11,948 nucleotides of DNA from assembly GCA_013813135.1 (NCBI GenBank), contig JACCSF010000062.1:1-11948 (forward strand). The letters run 5' to 3'. The stretch comes from Thermoleophilaceae bacterium (GTDB lineage Bacteria; Actinomycetota; Thermoleophilia; Solirubrobacterales; Thermoleophilaceae). Position numbers and translations under genes: made by a program. Below are positions 1-5,899 of this stretch, piece by piece (position 1 is the first letter of the stretch; every line of letters starts with the position of its first letter). The notes beneath the pieces were generated by a model. It did no database searches, was not told the DNA's origin, and saw nothing but the letters and a program-made list of their open reading frames with translations.

Positions 1-103
1 GAACGGAGCGTTAGCGTGTTGCATTCCGGGCCTCCGAGAAGGTCGTGAGCTTTGACACCCACAGCCTCTCGGCAGGCCCGGACCTACCTACCGCCCGTTC
101 GGA
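1..103 (+). ncRNA. Candidate structured RNA, 6S-like in shape, possibly cut by the window edge
   Basis: This stretch folds on itself over about 100 bases. GAACGG at 1-6 pairs with CCGTTC at 95-100, and GCG at 8-10 with CGC at 92-94, leaving one bulged A. Bases 26-33 (CCGGGCCT) pair perfectly with 74-81 and 34-39 (CCGAGA) with 67-72, with one bulged C at 73. Between the outer and inner stems is an open bubble (about 11-25 and 82-91). A closing stem, a central bubble and a long bulged apical arm are the general plan of 6S RNA, which mimics an open promoter and binds RNA polymerase. In E. coli, ssrS lies beside ygfA, a 5-formyltetrahydrofolate cyclo-ligase gene, and a gene of that family is the next one here, though convergent. 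I recognise no 6S sequence motif, and the strand is a guess. It could equally be another regulatory RNA or leader. Confidence 0.33.
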
Positions 104-175
104 ACGTCCCTGGGCACGTCAGCTAGCGCGGTCCAAGCGCACCCAGCCCCGCCTAGAACCGCCCTTGGTTGCTGC

Positions 176-220
176 TGTTCGGCCGGCCGGGGCCGAGCAA
201 GCGGCCGGGGCCGAAGCCGG
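176..220. terminator. GC-rich direct repeat, possible terminator for the folate gene
   Basis: Immediately past the minus-strand stop lies a GC-only block in which GGCCGGGGCCGA occurs twice (185-196 and 203-214). On the minus strand each copy can form a short CGGC-CCCG-GCCG hairpin, giving two in tandem. There is no T-tract. It could stop transcripts of the minus-strand gene and of anything arriving from the left, but this is weak evidence. The rest of 104-175 shows no gene. Confidence 0.28.
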
Positions 221-934
221 CTAGACGTACCCGAACCGCTCCAGCACCGGGATCTCGTGGATCTGGGGAGGCTGGAGGTGGTCCCAGAGGATGCCGGCGG
301 GGCGGCGGTGGGCGCCGTCAACCTCGATCGCGGCGCGCGGGGTCGCCACCAGGCCCACGGGGATGTCGTGGGCGGTCATCAGCAGGTTCTCGCGCAGGAT
401 CTGAATCGGATGGACGGTCGTGGCGATCACCGTGCGGCGGTCGATCTTCCCGCTCTCGCACAGCAGTGCGTACTCGAGGTCGGAGAAGCCGCCTCCCTTG
501 CCCACGCGGGCTCCCTTCAGGTTGACCGCCACCGAGCCGGTCAGGACGAGGTCGAGCTCCGGCACCTGGTCGAGGTCGATCACCCTGCCGTGGCGCAGGG
601 CGCCCTTGATCGTGGCGGCCTCCCGCAGCTGGGAGGCGTCCAGCCGGCGCGGGTCGAGCAGCCGGAACGGGTGCTGGTCGCGCAGGCGCGGCACCGCCAT
701 CACGAGCACCTTGCCCTGCTCCAGTGCCAGGCGGCGCGCGTGCGTCTGGGGCGAGTCCGGGTTTGCCTTCAGCGTCTGCGCGTTCATCCACGACGGGTGG
801 CGGGCGAGCCGTTCGGCGGCGCCCTTGGCGCCGGCGAAGTTGGGGATGCGGCCCTCCGCCCCGGGGAAGCGCGATACCCCGTCGCGGTTCATCGCGCGCC
901 AGACGTCGGCGCGCACCTCGTCCTTGGAGCGCAT
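221..934 (-). CDS. 5-formyltetrahydrofolate cyclo-ligase family protein
   Basis: This 237-residue cytoplasmic protein resembles the 5-formyl-THF cyclo-ligase (MTHFS, COG0212) family, which uses ATP to turn 5-formyl-THF into 5,10-methenyl-THF and so returns a storage folate to one-carbon metabolism. The clearest signature is the glycine-rich VGKGGGFSD at residues 144-152, the ATP/substrate loop of the family. It is preceded by a β-strand-like LVLTGSVAVN at about 129-138 and followed by ATTVHPIQIL at about 161-170. Length is near the long bacterial/archaeal branch of the family. The open frame runs on upstream, but that part is antisense to the acyltransferase gene, so I chose the ATG at 934. 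That start has no Shine-Dalgarno sequence but has a -10-like TACGAT just before it. Family assignment is good; the exact substrate is inferred. Confidence 0.85.
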   Translation of the reverse strand: MRSKDEVRADVWRAMNRDGVSRFPGAEGRIPNFAGAKGAAERLARHPSWMNAQTLKANPDSPQTHARRLALEQGKVLVMAVPRLRDQHPFRLLDPRRLDASQLREAATIKGALRHGRVIDLDQVPELDLVLTGSVAVNLKGARVGKGGGFSDLEYALLCESGKIDRRTVIATTVHPIQILRENLLMTAHDIPVGLVATPRAAIEVDGAHRRPAGILWDHLQPPQIHEIPVLERFGYV

Positions 935-943
935 CGAGCTGAG

Positions 944-949
944 ATCGTA
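944..949 (-). promoter_or_regulatory. -10-like element for a near-leaderless transcript
   Basis: On the minus strand TACGAT (TANNNT) ends 9 bases before the ATG at 934. Transcription would start about 2 bases before the start codon, which explains the missing Shine-Dalgarno sequence. Leaderless mRNAs are common in actinobacteria. No good -35 is visible. The 54-base gap to 989 must also hold the divergent plus-strand promoter, which I cannot place. Confidence 0.4.
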
Positions 950-988
950 ACGTCGCGTCCCCGGCCTCTCTGACACACTCGAACGTCG

Positions 989-1885
989 ATGGCCGAGCCA
1001 ACCCGAACACCTCTCTCGCTGCGCGAGCGCCGGCGCGAGCCGCGCAACGGCGAGCTGGTGCCTGCCGAGACGCTCAAGGCCCATCTGCCCGGCGTTGAGC
1101 CGGACCGGCGCCTGAACGACTGGGGCCGCTCCGAGCGCATCGAGGGAGTCTTCGACGCGACGCTCGTCGAGTTCTTCTACCGCCACTGGTTCCGCGCCGA
1201 GGTGGAGGGGATCGAGAACGTGCCGGCCACCGGCGGCGCCCTGCTCGTCTCCAACCACTCGGGCGCGCTGCCGCCCGACGCGGCGATGATCGGCAAATCG
1301 ATCCGCGAGGAGCACTCCCATCCGCGCCCGCTCAACATCACCATCGAGCACTTCTTCAAGGGCTACCCCGGCTTCTCGATGCTCGTCTCGAAGATCGGCT
1401 GCGTGCCCGCGCACCCGGCCAACGTCCACCGGCTGCTGTTCGACGAGGAGCAGCTCGTGCTGGTGTTCCCGGAGGGCCGCAGGGGCACCGAGAAGCTCTA
1501 CAAGGACCGCTACCGGCTGCGCCGCTTCGGCCGCGGCGGGTTCGTGGAGGCGGCTATGCGGGCGCGCGCCCCGATCGTGCCGGTGTGCGTGGTCGGGGCA
1601 GAGGAGGCCGCGCCGGTGTTCGCCCAGATGGCCCTCTTCAAGCGCCTCACCGGGCTGCTCTACTTCCCGATCACCCCGACCTTCCCGCACTTCGGACTGC
1701 TCGGGATGCTCGGCTACCTGCCCGCCAAGTTCCGGATCCGCTTCCTCGAGCCGATCCGCTTCGACGAAGAGGGCATGCACGAGGACAAGGCGCTCGTGCA
1801 AACGGTCGCGCACGACATTCGTGCCAGCATCCAGGAGAACCTCTGGGACATGCTCTCCCGGCGCAGGTCTGTGTGGTTCGGATGA
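989..1885 (+). CDS. PlsC-type lysophospholipid acyltransferase family protein
   Basis: This 298-residue protein of the LPLAT superfamily (Pfam Acyltransferase) probably transfers an acyl group to a glycerolipid or related acceptor at the inner membrane face. The catalytic block is NHSGALPPD at residues 89-97. The acceptor-binding block FPEG is at 160-163, followed by the basic RRGTEKLYKDRYRLRRFGRGG, and PIVPV at 195-199 is block IV. The His-to-Asp spacing in block I is six residues, not the four of classical PlsC, which points to the MGAT-like branch. A hydrophobic, proline-rich patch at about 211-234 may sit on the membrane. The next gene starts inside its stop codon (ATGA), so the two are translationally coupled. 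A similar acyltransferase/epimerase pair is known in Mycobacterium (Rv0502 beside Rv0501). The true acceptor cannot be read from the sequence. Confidence 0.85.
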   Translation: MAEPTRTPLSLRERRREPRNGELVPAETLKAHLPGVEPDRRLNDWGRSERIEGVFDATLVEFFYRHWFRAEVEGIENVPATGGALLVSNHSGALPPDAAMIGKSIREEHSHPRPLNITIEHFFKGYPGFSMLVSKIGCVPAHPANVHRLLFDEEQLVLVFPEGRRGTEKLYKDRYRLRRFGRGGFVEAAMRARAPIVPVCVVGAEEAAPVFAQMALFKRLTGLLYFPITPTFPHFGLLGMLGYLPAKFRIRFLEPIRFDEEGMHEDKALVQTVAHDIRASIQENLWDMLSRRRSVWFG

Positions 1886-3546
1886 CGATGGCTGGGCGCA
1901 AGCATCCGGCTCGGCCGGATGCGCGCGATGCTGGGCGCAAGCATCCGGCTCGGCCGGATGCGCGCGATTGGAACTCGCGCCGCATCCTCGTCACGGGTCT
2001 GTCGACCTACTGGGGCGGCCGCCTCGCCCAGGCGCTCGAGGCGTTCCCCGAGGTGGAGGCGGTCATCGGCGTCGACAACGAGGAGCCGAAGATCGAGCTG
2101 GAGCGCACCGAGTACGTGAAGGTGGGCGCCCAGCACGCGCTGCTGCGCAGGGTGGTCGAGGCGGCCGAGATCGACACCGTGGTGGACACGCGGCTCGTCG
2201 TGGACTCCACGACCACCACGTCGGCGAAGGCCCACGAGAACAACATCATCGGCACGATGAACATCCTGGCGGCCTGCTCGGGAGCCGACTCGCCGGTGCG
2301 CAAGGTGGTGTTCAAGTCGTCGGCCCACTACTACGGCTGCGAGCAGGACGACCCCGCCTTCTTCGACGAGACGATGGGCCGCCCGCACCCGCCGCGGACG
2401 CCGATCGAGCGCGACATCGTCGAGGCCGAGGCCTCCCTGAACGAGTTCGCCGAGAAAAACCCGGGCGTGGCGGTGTCGATCCTGCGCTTCGCGAACGTGC
2501 TCGGCCCCGACGTGCGCACCTCGCACGTCGGTCTCTTCTCGCTGCCCGCGGTGCCGATGATCCTCGGCTTCGACCCGCGCTACCAGTTCGTCCACGAGGA
2601 CGACGTTGTCCATGCCCTCGAGCACGCCGTGAAGCAGTCGGTGCCGGGCGTCTACAACGTGGCGGGCGACGGGGTGCTCGCGCTGAGTGAGGTGGCCGGC
2701 CTGCTCGGCAAGCCGTACGCCCCGGTCCTGCCGTTCTGGGGCACCGGCCTGGCCGCCTCCGCGCTGCGCCGGATCGGAGTGACCATTCCTCCGGAGACGC
2801 TGCAGCAGCTGCGCTTCGGCCGCGGGCTCGACAACCGCCGCCTCAAGGCGACCGGCTTCCGCTACGGATACACGTGCCGCGAGGCGGTGCTCAAGCTCGG
2901 CGAGCACCTGCGACTGGACCCTCTGGTGCGCGGCGGGCGCGAGCCCTACCGCTACGAGCGCGAGGTCGAGGACTTCCTGCGCTGGAGCCCGCACGTCAAG
3001 AACGCGCGCGACAAGTCGCTCGGCTCGCTCAGCCGTGACGAGCTGGCCGACCTCCAGCGCCTGCTGGCCGGCTACGCCGGTGAGGTCGACCCCACCGAAC
3101 CCGACCAGGAGGAGCGCGTAAGGGCGGCCGAGCGAGCGGCCGAGAAGGCGGTCCAGCGGGCGAAGAAGGCCGAACAGCGAGCCGCCGAGGCGGCTCTGAA
3201 GGCCACCGAGCGCGCCGAGAAGGCCGAGCGACGGGCCGGCGAGGCCGCCGAGGAGGCGGTTCAGCGCATGAGCGCGGAGGCCGCCCAGCGCGCGACCGAC
3301 GACGAGGAGCGGCGGGCGCGCGAGCGGGCCGAAGACACCGAGCTGCGCGCTCGCAAGGCGCCGCCTGCGGCATCGCCGGTCGACCACTACGACGACCTTG
3401 CCGCCGAGGAGGTGATCGCGCTGCTGGCCTCGCTGGAGCGCGATGACCTCCAGACGCTGCGCGACTACGAGCGCCGTCACGCCAACCGCGCGCGGGTGCT
3501 GTCGGCCATCGAGTCCGTGCTGGCCAGGCGCGAAACGCCGGTTTAG
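1882..3546 (+). CDS. NAD-dependent epimerase-like (atypical SDR) protein with C-terminal coiled coil
   Basis: This 554-residue protein starts in the ATGA overlap. Residues 4-29 are two copies of a 13-residue repeat (AGRKHPARPDARD) from a DNA tandem repeat. Residues 34-345 form an extended-SDR Rossmann domain: RRILVTG with GG at 45-46, VDN at about 64-66 for the adenosine end, KSSAHYYG at 145-152 and LRFANVLGP at 201-209. The motif that should read YxxxK aligns with I175-E-R-D-I179, so both catalytic residues are missing, and the second Gly of TGxxGxxG is Thr. Residues 408-492 are an Ala/Glu/Arg/Lys-rich coiled coil with QRA/ERAEKAE heptads. Residues 501-549 (HYDDLAAEEVIALL, then LRDYERRHANR) form a small helical module I have seen at the C-termini of other proteins in this group. 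It may bind a nucleotide-sugar or act as a scaffold; annotation as a UDP-glucose epimerase would be unsafe. Confidence 0.82.
   Translation: MTMAGRKHPARPDARDAGRKHPARPDARDWNSRRILVTGLSTYWGGRLAQALEAFPEVEAVIGVDNEEPKIELERTEYVKVGAQHALLRRVVEAAEIDTVVDTRLVVDSTTTTSAKAHENNIIGTMNILAACSGADSPVRKVVFKSSAHYYGCEQDDPAFFDETMGRPHPPRTPIERDIVEAEASLNEFAEKNPGVAVSILRFANVLGPDVRTSHVGLFSLPAVPMILGFDPRYQFVHEDDVVHALEHAVKQSVPGVYNVAGDGVLALSEVAGLLGKPYAPVLPFWGTGLAASALRRIGVTIPPETLQQLRFGRGLDNRRLKATGFRYGYTCREAVLKLGEHLRLDPLVRGGREPYRYEREVEDFLRWSPHVKNARDKSLGSLSRDELADLQRLLAGYAGEVDPTEPDQEERVRAAERAAEKAVQRAKKAEQRAAEAALKATERAEKAERRAGEAAEEAVQRMSAEAAQRATDDEERRARERAEDTELRARKAPPAASPVDHYDDLAAEEVIALLASLERDDLQTLRDYERRHANRARVLSAIESVLARRETPV
1891..1968 (+). 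repeat. Perfect 39-bp tandem repeat, two copies, each with a hairpin
   Basis: Bases 1891-1929 and 1930-1968 are identical. Each copy contains a perfect 9-bp inverted repeat, GCATCCGGC / GCCGGATGC, around the loop TCG (arms 1902-1910/1914-1922 and 1941-1949/1953-1961). Flanking GCGC on both sides can extend the stem past a two-base bulge. The unit is 13 codons, so it stays in frame at the start of the epimerase-like gene, beginning 9 bases after its ATG. No in-frame ATG, GTG or TTG follows it before the Rossmann fold, so it is translated if the assigned frame is right. Confidence 0.95.
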
Positions 3547-3614
3547 CAGGAGCTTCGCACGTGCGGATTCGCGCAATCGCGCTCTCAGGGATAGGCGTGC
3601 GCCGGGCGCGTCCC

Positions 3615-3620
3615 TAGACT
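3615..3620 (+). promoter_or_regulatory. Possible -10 element for the L,D-transpeptidase gene
   Basis: The 106-base gap between the epimerase-like gene and the transpeptidase contains TAGACT, a TANNNT hexamer 32 bases before the ATG, with no convincing -35. A GGAGG at 3625-3629 lies 23 bases before the ATG, too far for a normal Shine-Dalgarno. No terminator hairpin is clear in this gap, so read-through from the upstream operon is also possible. Confidence 0.25.
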
Positions 3621-3652
3621 CAGTGGAGGCGGTAGGCGCCGCTCACGCTCGC

Positions 3653-4684
3653 ATGAGGCAGAAGTCGTTCATCTTCGTCGCCGTTCTCCTGCTGGTCCTG
3701 GTTGGAGGCGCGGTGGCCGCTTACGCGTACGACTCGTCGCGCGACGACGTGATCGCCGAGGGCGTGACGGTGGCCGGGGTCGACGTGGGCGGAATGCGCA
3801 TCGGCGAGGCGCGCCGGGTGATTGGGCGGGAGCTGCGCCGGCCTCTTGAGCGGCCGATCTCCGTAGTGCACGCCCAGAAGCGCTTCAGGCTGTCCGCGCA
3901 GGACGCCGGGGTGCACGCCGACGTTGCCGGGATGGTCGACGAGGCGCTTACCAAGAGCCGCGAAGGCAGCATCATCAGCCGCGTGGCGCGCGACCTCACC
4001 GGCGGCCGGGAGAACGCCCAGGTGCCCGCGCGAGTCACCTACGACCAGCAGGCGATCGACGCCCTGGTCAAGCGCGTCGGCAGCAGCCTCAACCGCAAGG
4101 CGCGCGACGCCGAGGTGGACTTTCCGTCGCTCGCGAAGGTCAAGGAGCGCAACGGCGTGGCGGTCAGGGCCGACCTGCTGCGCCAACGGCTGGCTCAGGC
4201 GCTCACCGTGCCGGGCGTGGGGCGCCGGGTCAGGGCGCCCGCGCGGATCACCCGGCCGAAGGTCACCCAGACGCAGCTGGCCGACAAGTATCCGGTCGTG
4301 CTCGTGGCCGACCGCACCAACTTCAAGCTGCGCCTCTACAAGCAGCTGACCCTGGTCAAGGAGTACATCGTCGCGGTCGGCGCCGTCGGCTTCGCCACCC
4401 CGGCCGGGCTCTACCACATCCAGAACAAGGCGGTGAACCCGACCTGGACCGTTCCGAACAGCGATTGGGCCGGCGATCTGGCCGGCAAGGTCGTCCCGCC
4501 GGGACCGGACAACCCGCTCAAGGCGCGCTGGCTCGGCATCTTCGACGGCGCCGGCATCCACGGCACCGAGGAGACCTACACGCTGGGCACCGCCGCGTCG
4601 CATGGCTGCCTCCGCATGGCGATCCCGGACGTGATCGAGCTCTACGACCAGGTGCAGGTGGGGACGCCGATCTACATCGCATGA
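3653..4684 (+). CDS. Membrane-anchored L,D-transpeptidase (YkuD) with VanW-like peptidoglycan-binding domain
   Basis: This 343-residue cell-envelope enzyme should make 3-3 cross-links in peptidoglycan, or attach molecules to it, through a cysteine acyl-enzyme. Residues 1-4 are MRQK, followed by a hydrophobic segment at about 5-25 with no lipobox, so it is a signal anchor or cleavable signal peptide. Residues 36-195 look like the PG_binding_4/VanW-type domain, opening with VTVAGVDVGGMRIGEA. Residues 213-343 are the YkuD domain, with VLVADRTNFKLRLY as its first strands. The catalytic motif is H303-G and then S316-H317-G-C319-L-R321, with Cys319 as nucleophile. All key residues are present. The ATG at 3653 is chosen because it opens directly into the signal segment. 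Transcription ends against a convergent gene. Confidence 0.93.
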   Translation: MRQKSFIFVAVLLLVLVGGAVAAYAYDSSRDDVIAEGVTVAGVDVGGMRIGEARRVIGRELRRPLERPISVVHAQKRFRLSAQDAGVHADVAGMVDEALTKSREGSIISRVARDLTGGRENAQVPARVTYDQQAIDALVKRVGSSLNRKARDAEVDFPSLAKVKERNGVAVRADLLRQRLAQALTVPGVGRRVRAPARITRPKVTQTQLADKYPVVLVADRTNFKLRLYKQLTLVKEYIVAVGAVGFATPAGLYHIQNKAVNPTWTVPNSDWAGDLAGKVVPPGPDNPLKARWLGIFDGAGIHGTEETYTLGTAASHGCLRMAIPDVIELYDQVQVGTPIYIA

Positions 4685-4732
4685 GCCGCAGGCGCGCGGC
4701 TCGGCCGCGTGCGGGCGGACTGCGCACGGCTC
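4683..4732. terminator. Bidirectional GC-rich terminator hairpin between convergent genes
   Basis: The 46-base gap between the transpeptidase stop and the stop of the minus-strand gene is filled by nested inverted repeats. GCGCGCGGC (4692-4700) and GCCGCGTGC (4704-4712) pair around the loop TCG with one G-U. The outer arms GAGCCG (4683-4688) and CGGCTC (4727-4732) can also pair. There is no T-run, as is usual in such GC-rich genomes. A further hairpin, GCCGATCT/AGATCGGC with loop CCG (4737-4755), lies inside the last codons of the minus-strand gene. Confidence 0.5.
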
Positions 4733-5003
4733 AGAGGCCGATCTCCGAGATCGGCACCTCTTCCCAGCCCTGCTCCTCCAGGAGGTTCGTGCGTCCAGTG
4801 TGTCGAATGCAGAGCGTGCCGATGAAGACGCCCCTCTCCCGCTTGCGCAAGACCGAATACCACATCGTCGAGGCGTCGTCCGGGCCCTGGATGGGATGCC
4901 AGGGCCGCAGCGGCCGCTCGTGCTCGTCCACCTGTCCGGCTTCGGCCAGCTGAGCCCGAGTGGCCACCCGTCCGTCCTCCGTGTTGACGAAGAAGACACC
5001 CAC
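4731..5003 (-). CDS. Small conserved-looking protein of unknown function
   Basis: I do not recognise this 90-residue protein. It begins (M)GVFFVNTEDGRVATRAQLAEAG, contains PLRPWHPIQGPDDASTMWYSVLRKRERG and ends EEQGWEEVPISEIGL. The balanced composition, with several Trp, Phe, Tyr and Ile, is unlike the Arg/Ala/Pro-rich shadow frames of this GC-rich DNA, so I believe it is a real folded cytoplasmic protein. It has no signal peptide, membrane segment or metal motif. The open frame reaches back to an ATG at 5069, but those extra 22 codons are low-complexity and antisense to the conserved N-terminus of the recombinase. I therefore prefer the GTG at 5003, which has a -10-like TAGCCT just upstream. 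Its 5' end overlaps the recombinase gene on the other strand. Confidence 0.6.
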   Translation of the reverse strand: MGVFFVNTEDGRVATRAQLAEAGQVDEHERPLRPWHPIQGPDDASTMWYSVLRKRERGVFIGTLCIRHTGRTNLLEEQGWEEVPISEIGL

Positions 5004-5886
5004 TCCGCAAGAGGCTAGTTGGGCGGCGGCGCTCGCCGGCTTCGACGACTGGCAGCGCGCCCGCGGCATGGGGGAGAAGACCCGGCGCGCCTACGGCGTC
5101 GACCTCGCCCAGCTGGGCGAGTGGGCCGCGGGCCGCGCGCTGCACCCCAAGGAGCTCTCTCACCGCGACCTGCGCCGCTTCGCCGCCGTCCTGGGTGAGA
5201 ACGGGGCGGCGAAGTCCACGGTCGCCCGCAAGCTGGCCGCGATCCGCACCTTCTATCGCCACCTGATCGAGCGGGGCGAGCTGGCGGGCAATCCCGCCGA
5301 CCTCGTGCCGAGTCCCAAGAAGGACGCCTACCTGCCGCGGGTGCTCAAATCCGGGGAGGTGGCCGAGCTGCTCGAGCGCATCCCAGCCTCGTCCCCGCTC
5401 GACCTGCGCGATCGCGCCATGTTCGAGCTGGCCTACGCGGCCGGCCTGCGCGCCGAGGAGCTGACCCTGCTCGACATGACCAGCGCCGATGCCGACGGCG
5501 AGCAGGTGCGTGTGGAGGGGAAGGGCGGCCGCACCCGCGTCGTGCCCGTCGGCGAGCACGCCTGGCGCGCGCTGGACCGCTATCTGAGCCGGGGCAGGCC
5601 GGGACTGGACGCCGGCGAGAGCCAGGCGCTGTTCCTTTCGAAGAGCGGCCGGCGCCTGTCCACGTCCGACGTGCGCCGGCGGCTCAAGCTGCAGGCCCGG
5701 CGCATCGGCATCTCGCCCCATACGCTGCGCCACTCCTTCGCCACCCACCTGCTCGAGGGCGGCGCCGATCTGCGTACGATCCAGGAGCTGCTGGGCCACG
5801 CGTCCATCAGCACGACGCAAACGTACACTCGGGTAGAGTCGAGGCGCCTCAGGATGGCGTATGCGCGCTCTCACCCACGCGCGTGA
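4960..5886 (+). CDS. Xer-type site-specific tyrosine recombinase (XerC/XerD)
   Basis: This 308-residue recombinase most likely resolves chromosome dimers at dif with a partner Xer protein. The N-terminal SAM-like DNA-binding domain covers about residues 20-107 (GFDDWQRARGMGEKTRRAYG, then STVARKLAAIRTFYRHL). The catalytic domain covers about 125-305. All catalytic residues are visible: R164 in GLRAEEL, K188 in EGKGG, H254-x-x-R257 in HTLRHSF, H280 in LLGHASIS and nucleophile Y289 in TQTYTRV. Length is typical of Xer, so a housekeeping role is more likely than a phage integrase. XerC and XerD cannot be told apart here. The start is uncertain: GTG 4960, GTG 4981 and TTG 4984 are in frame, none with a Shine-Dalgarno, and all overlap the divergent small gene. 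The sigma factor gene follows 13 bases after the stop. Confidence 0.93.
   Translation: MATRPSSVLTKKTPTPQEASWAAALAGFDDWQRARGMGEKTRRAYGVDLAQLGEWAAGRALHPKELSHRDLRRFAAVLGENGAAKSTVARKLAAIRTFYRHLIERGELAGNPADLVPSPKKDAYLPRVLKSGEVAELLERIPASSPLDLRDRAMFELAYAAGLRAEELTLLDMTSADADGEQVRVEGKGGRTRVVPVGEHAWRALDRYLSRGRPGLDAGESQALFLSKSGRRLSTSDVRRRLKLQARRIGISPHTLRHSFATHLLEGGADLRTIQELLGHASISTTQTYTRVESRRLRMAYARSHPRA
5012..5017 (-). promoter_or_regulatory. -10-like element for a leaderless transcript of the small gene
   Basis: On the minus strand TAGCCT (TANNNT) ends 8 bases before the GTG at 5003, so the transcript would begin at or next to the start codon. This matches the leaderless arrangement suggested at 934 and 11629. 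No -35 is clear, and the element lies inside the recombinase coding sequence. Confidence 0.33.
5834..5839 (+). promoter_or_regulatory. Possible -10 element for the sigma factor gene
   Basis: Near the end of the recombinase coding sequence two TANNNT hexamers occur, TACACT (5824-5829) and TAGAGT (5834-5839), 60-75 bases before the sigma factor ATG. Neither has a recognisable -35, and neither resembles the TAAA-N15-GCCGATAA consensus of FliA-type sigma factors, so there is no visible sign of autoregulation. The sigma gene may simply be co-transcribed with the recombinase. Confidence 0.22.
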
Positions 5887-5899
5887 CCTAAGGGCCGGA

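Noticed and set aside
1..103. The left-edge structure as RNase P RNA, tmRNA or SRP RNA.
   Set aside because: None of the conserved sequence blocks of those RNAs (for example the tmRNA T-arm/CCA end or the SRP tetraloop domain) can be seen on either strand.
935..1813. The minus-strand frame of the folate gene stays open for another 293 codons upstream of 934.
   Set aside because: That part is antisense to the acyltransferase, Arg/Ala/Leu/Glu-rich and low-complexity. The family fold begins at the ATG at 934.
1891..1968. The two 39-bp repeats as a minimal CRISPR array.
   Set aside because: The copies are directly adjacent with no spacer, lie in frame within a gene, and there are no cas genes nearby.
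1714..3576. A 620-codon open frame on the minus strand across the epimerase-like gene.
   Set aside because: It is a shadow frame of GC-rich coding DNA, with long runs of R, L, H and V and no domain. The plus-strand gene explains the region.
3620..4999. A 459-codon minus-strand open frame covering the transpeptidase and the small gene.
   Set aside because: It is the mirror of the transpeptidase codons and has a biased composition, while the YkuD motifs on the plus strand are unambiguous.
4960..5886. The tyrosine recombinase as the integrase of an integrative element.
   Set aside because: Length and motif pattern are those of housekeeping Xer proteins. No attachment-site repeat, tRNA gene or other mobile-element gene is visible.
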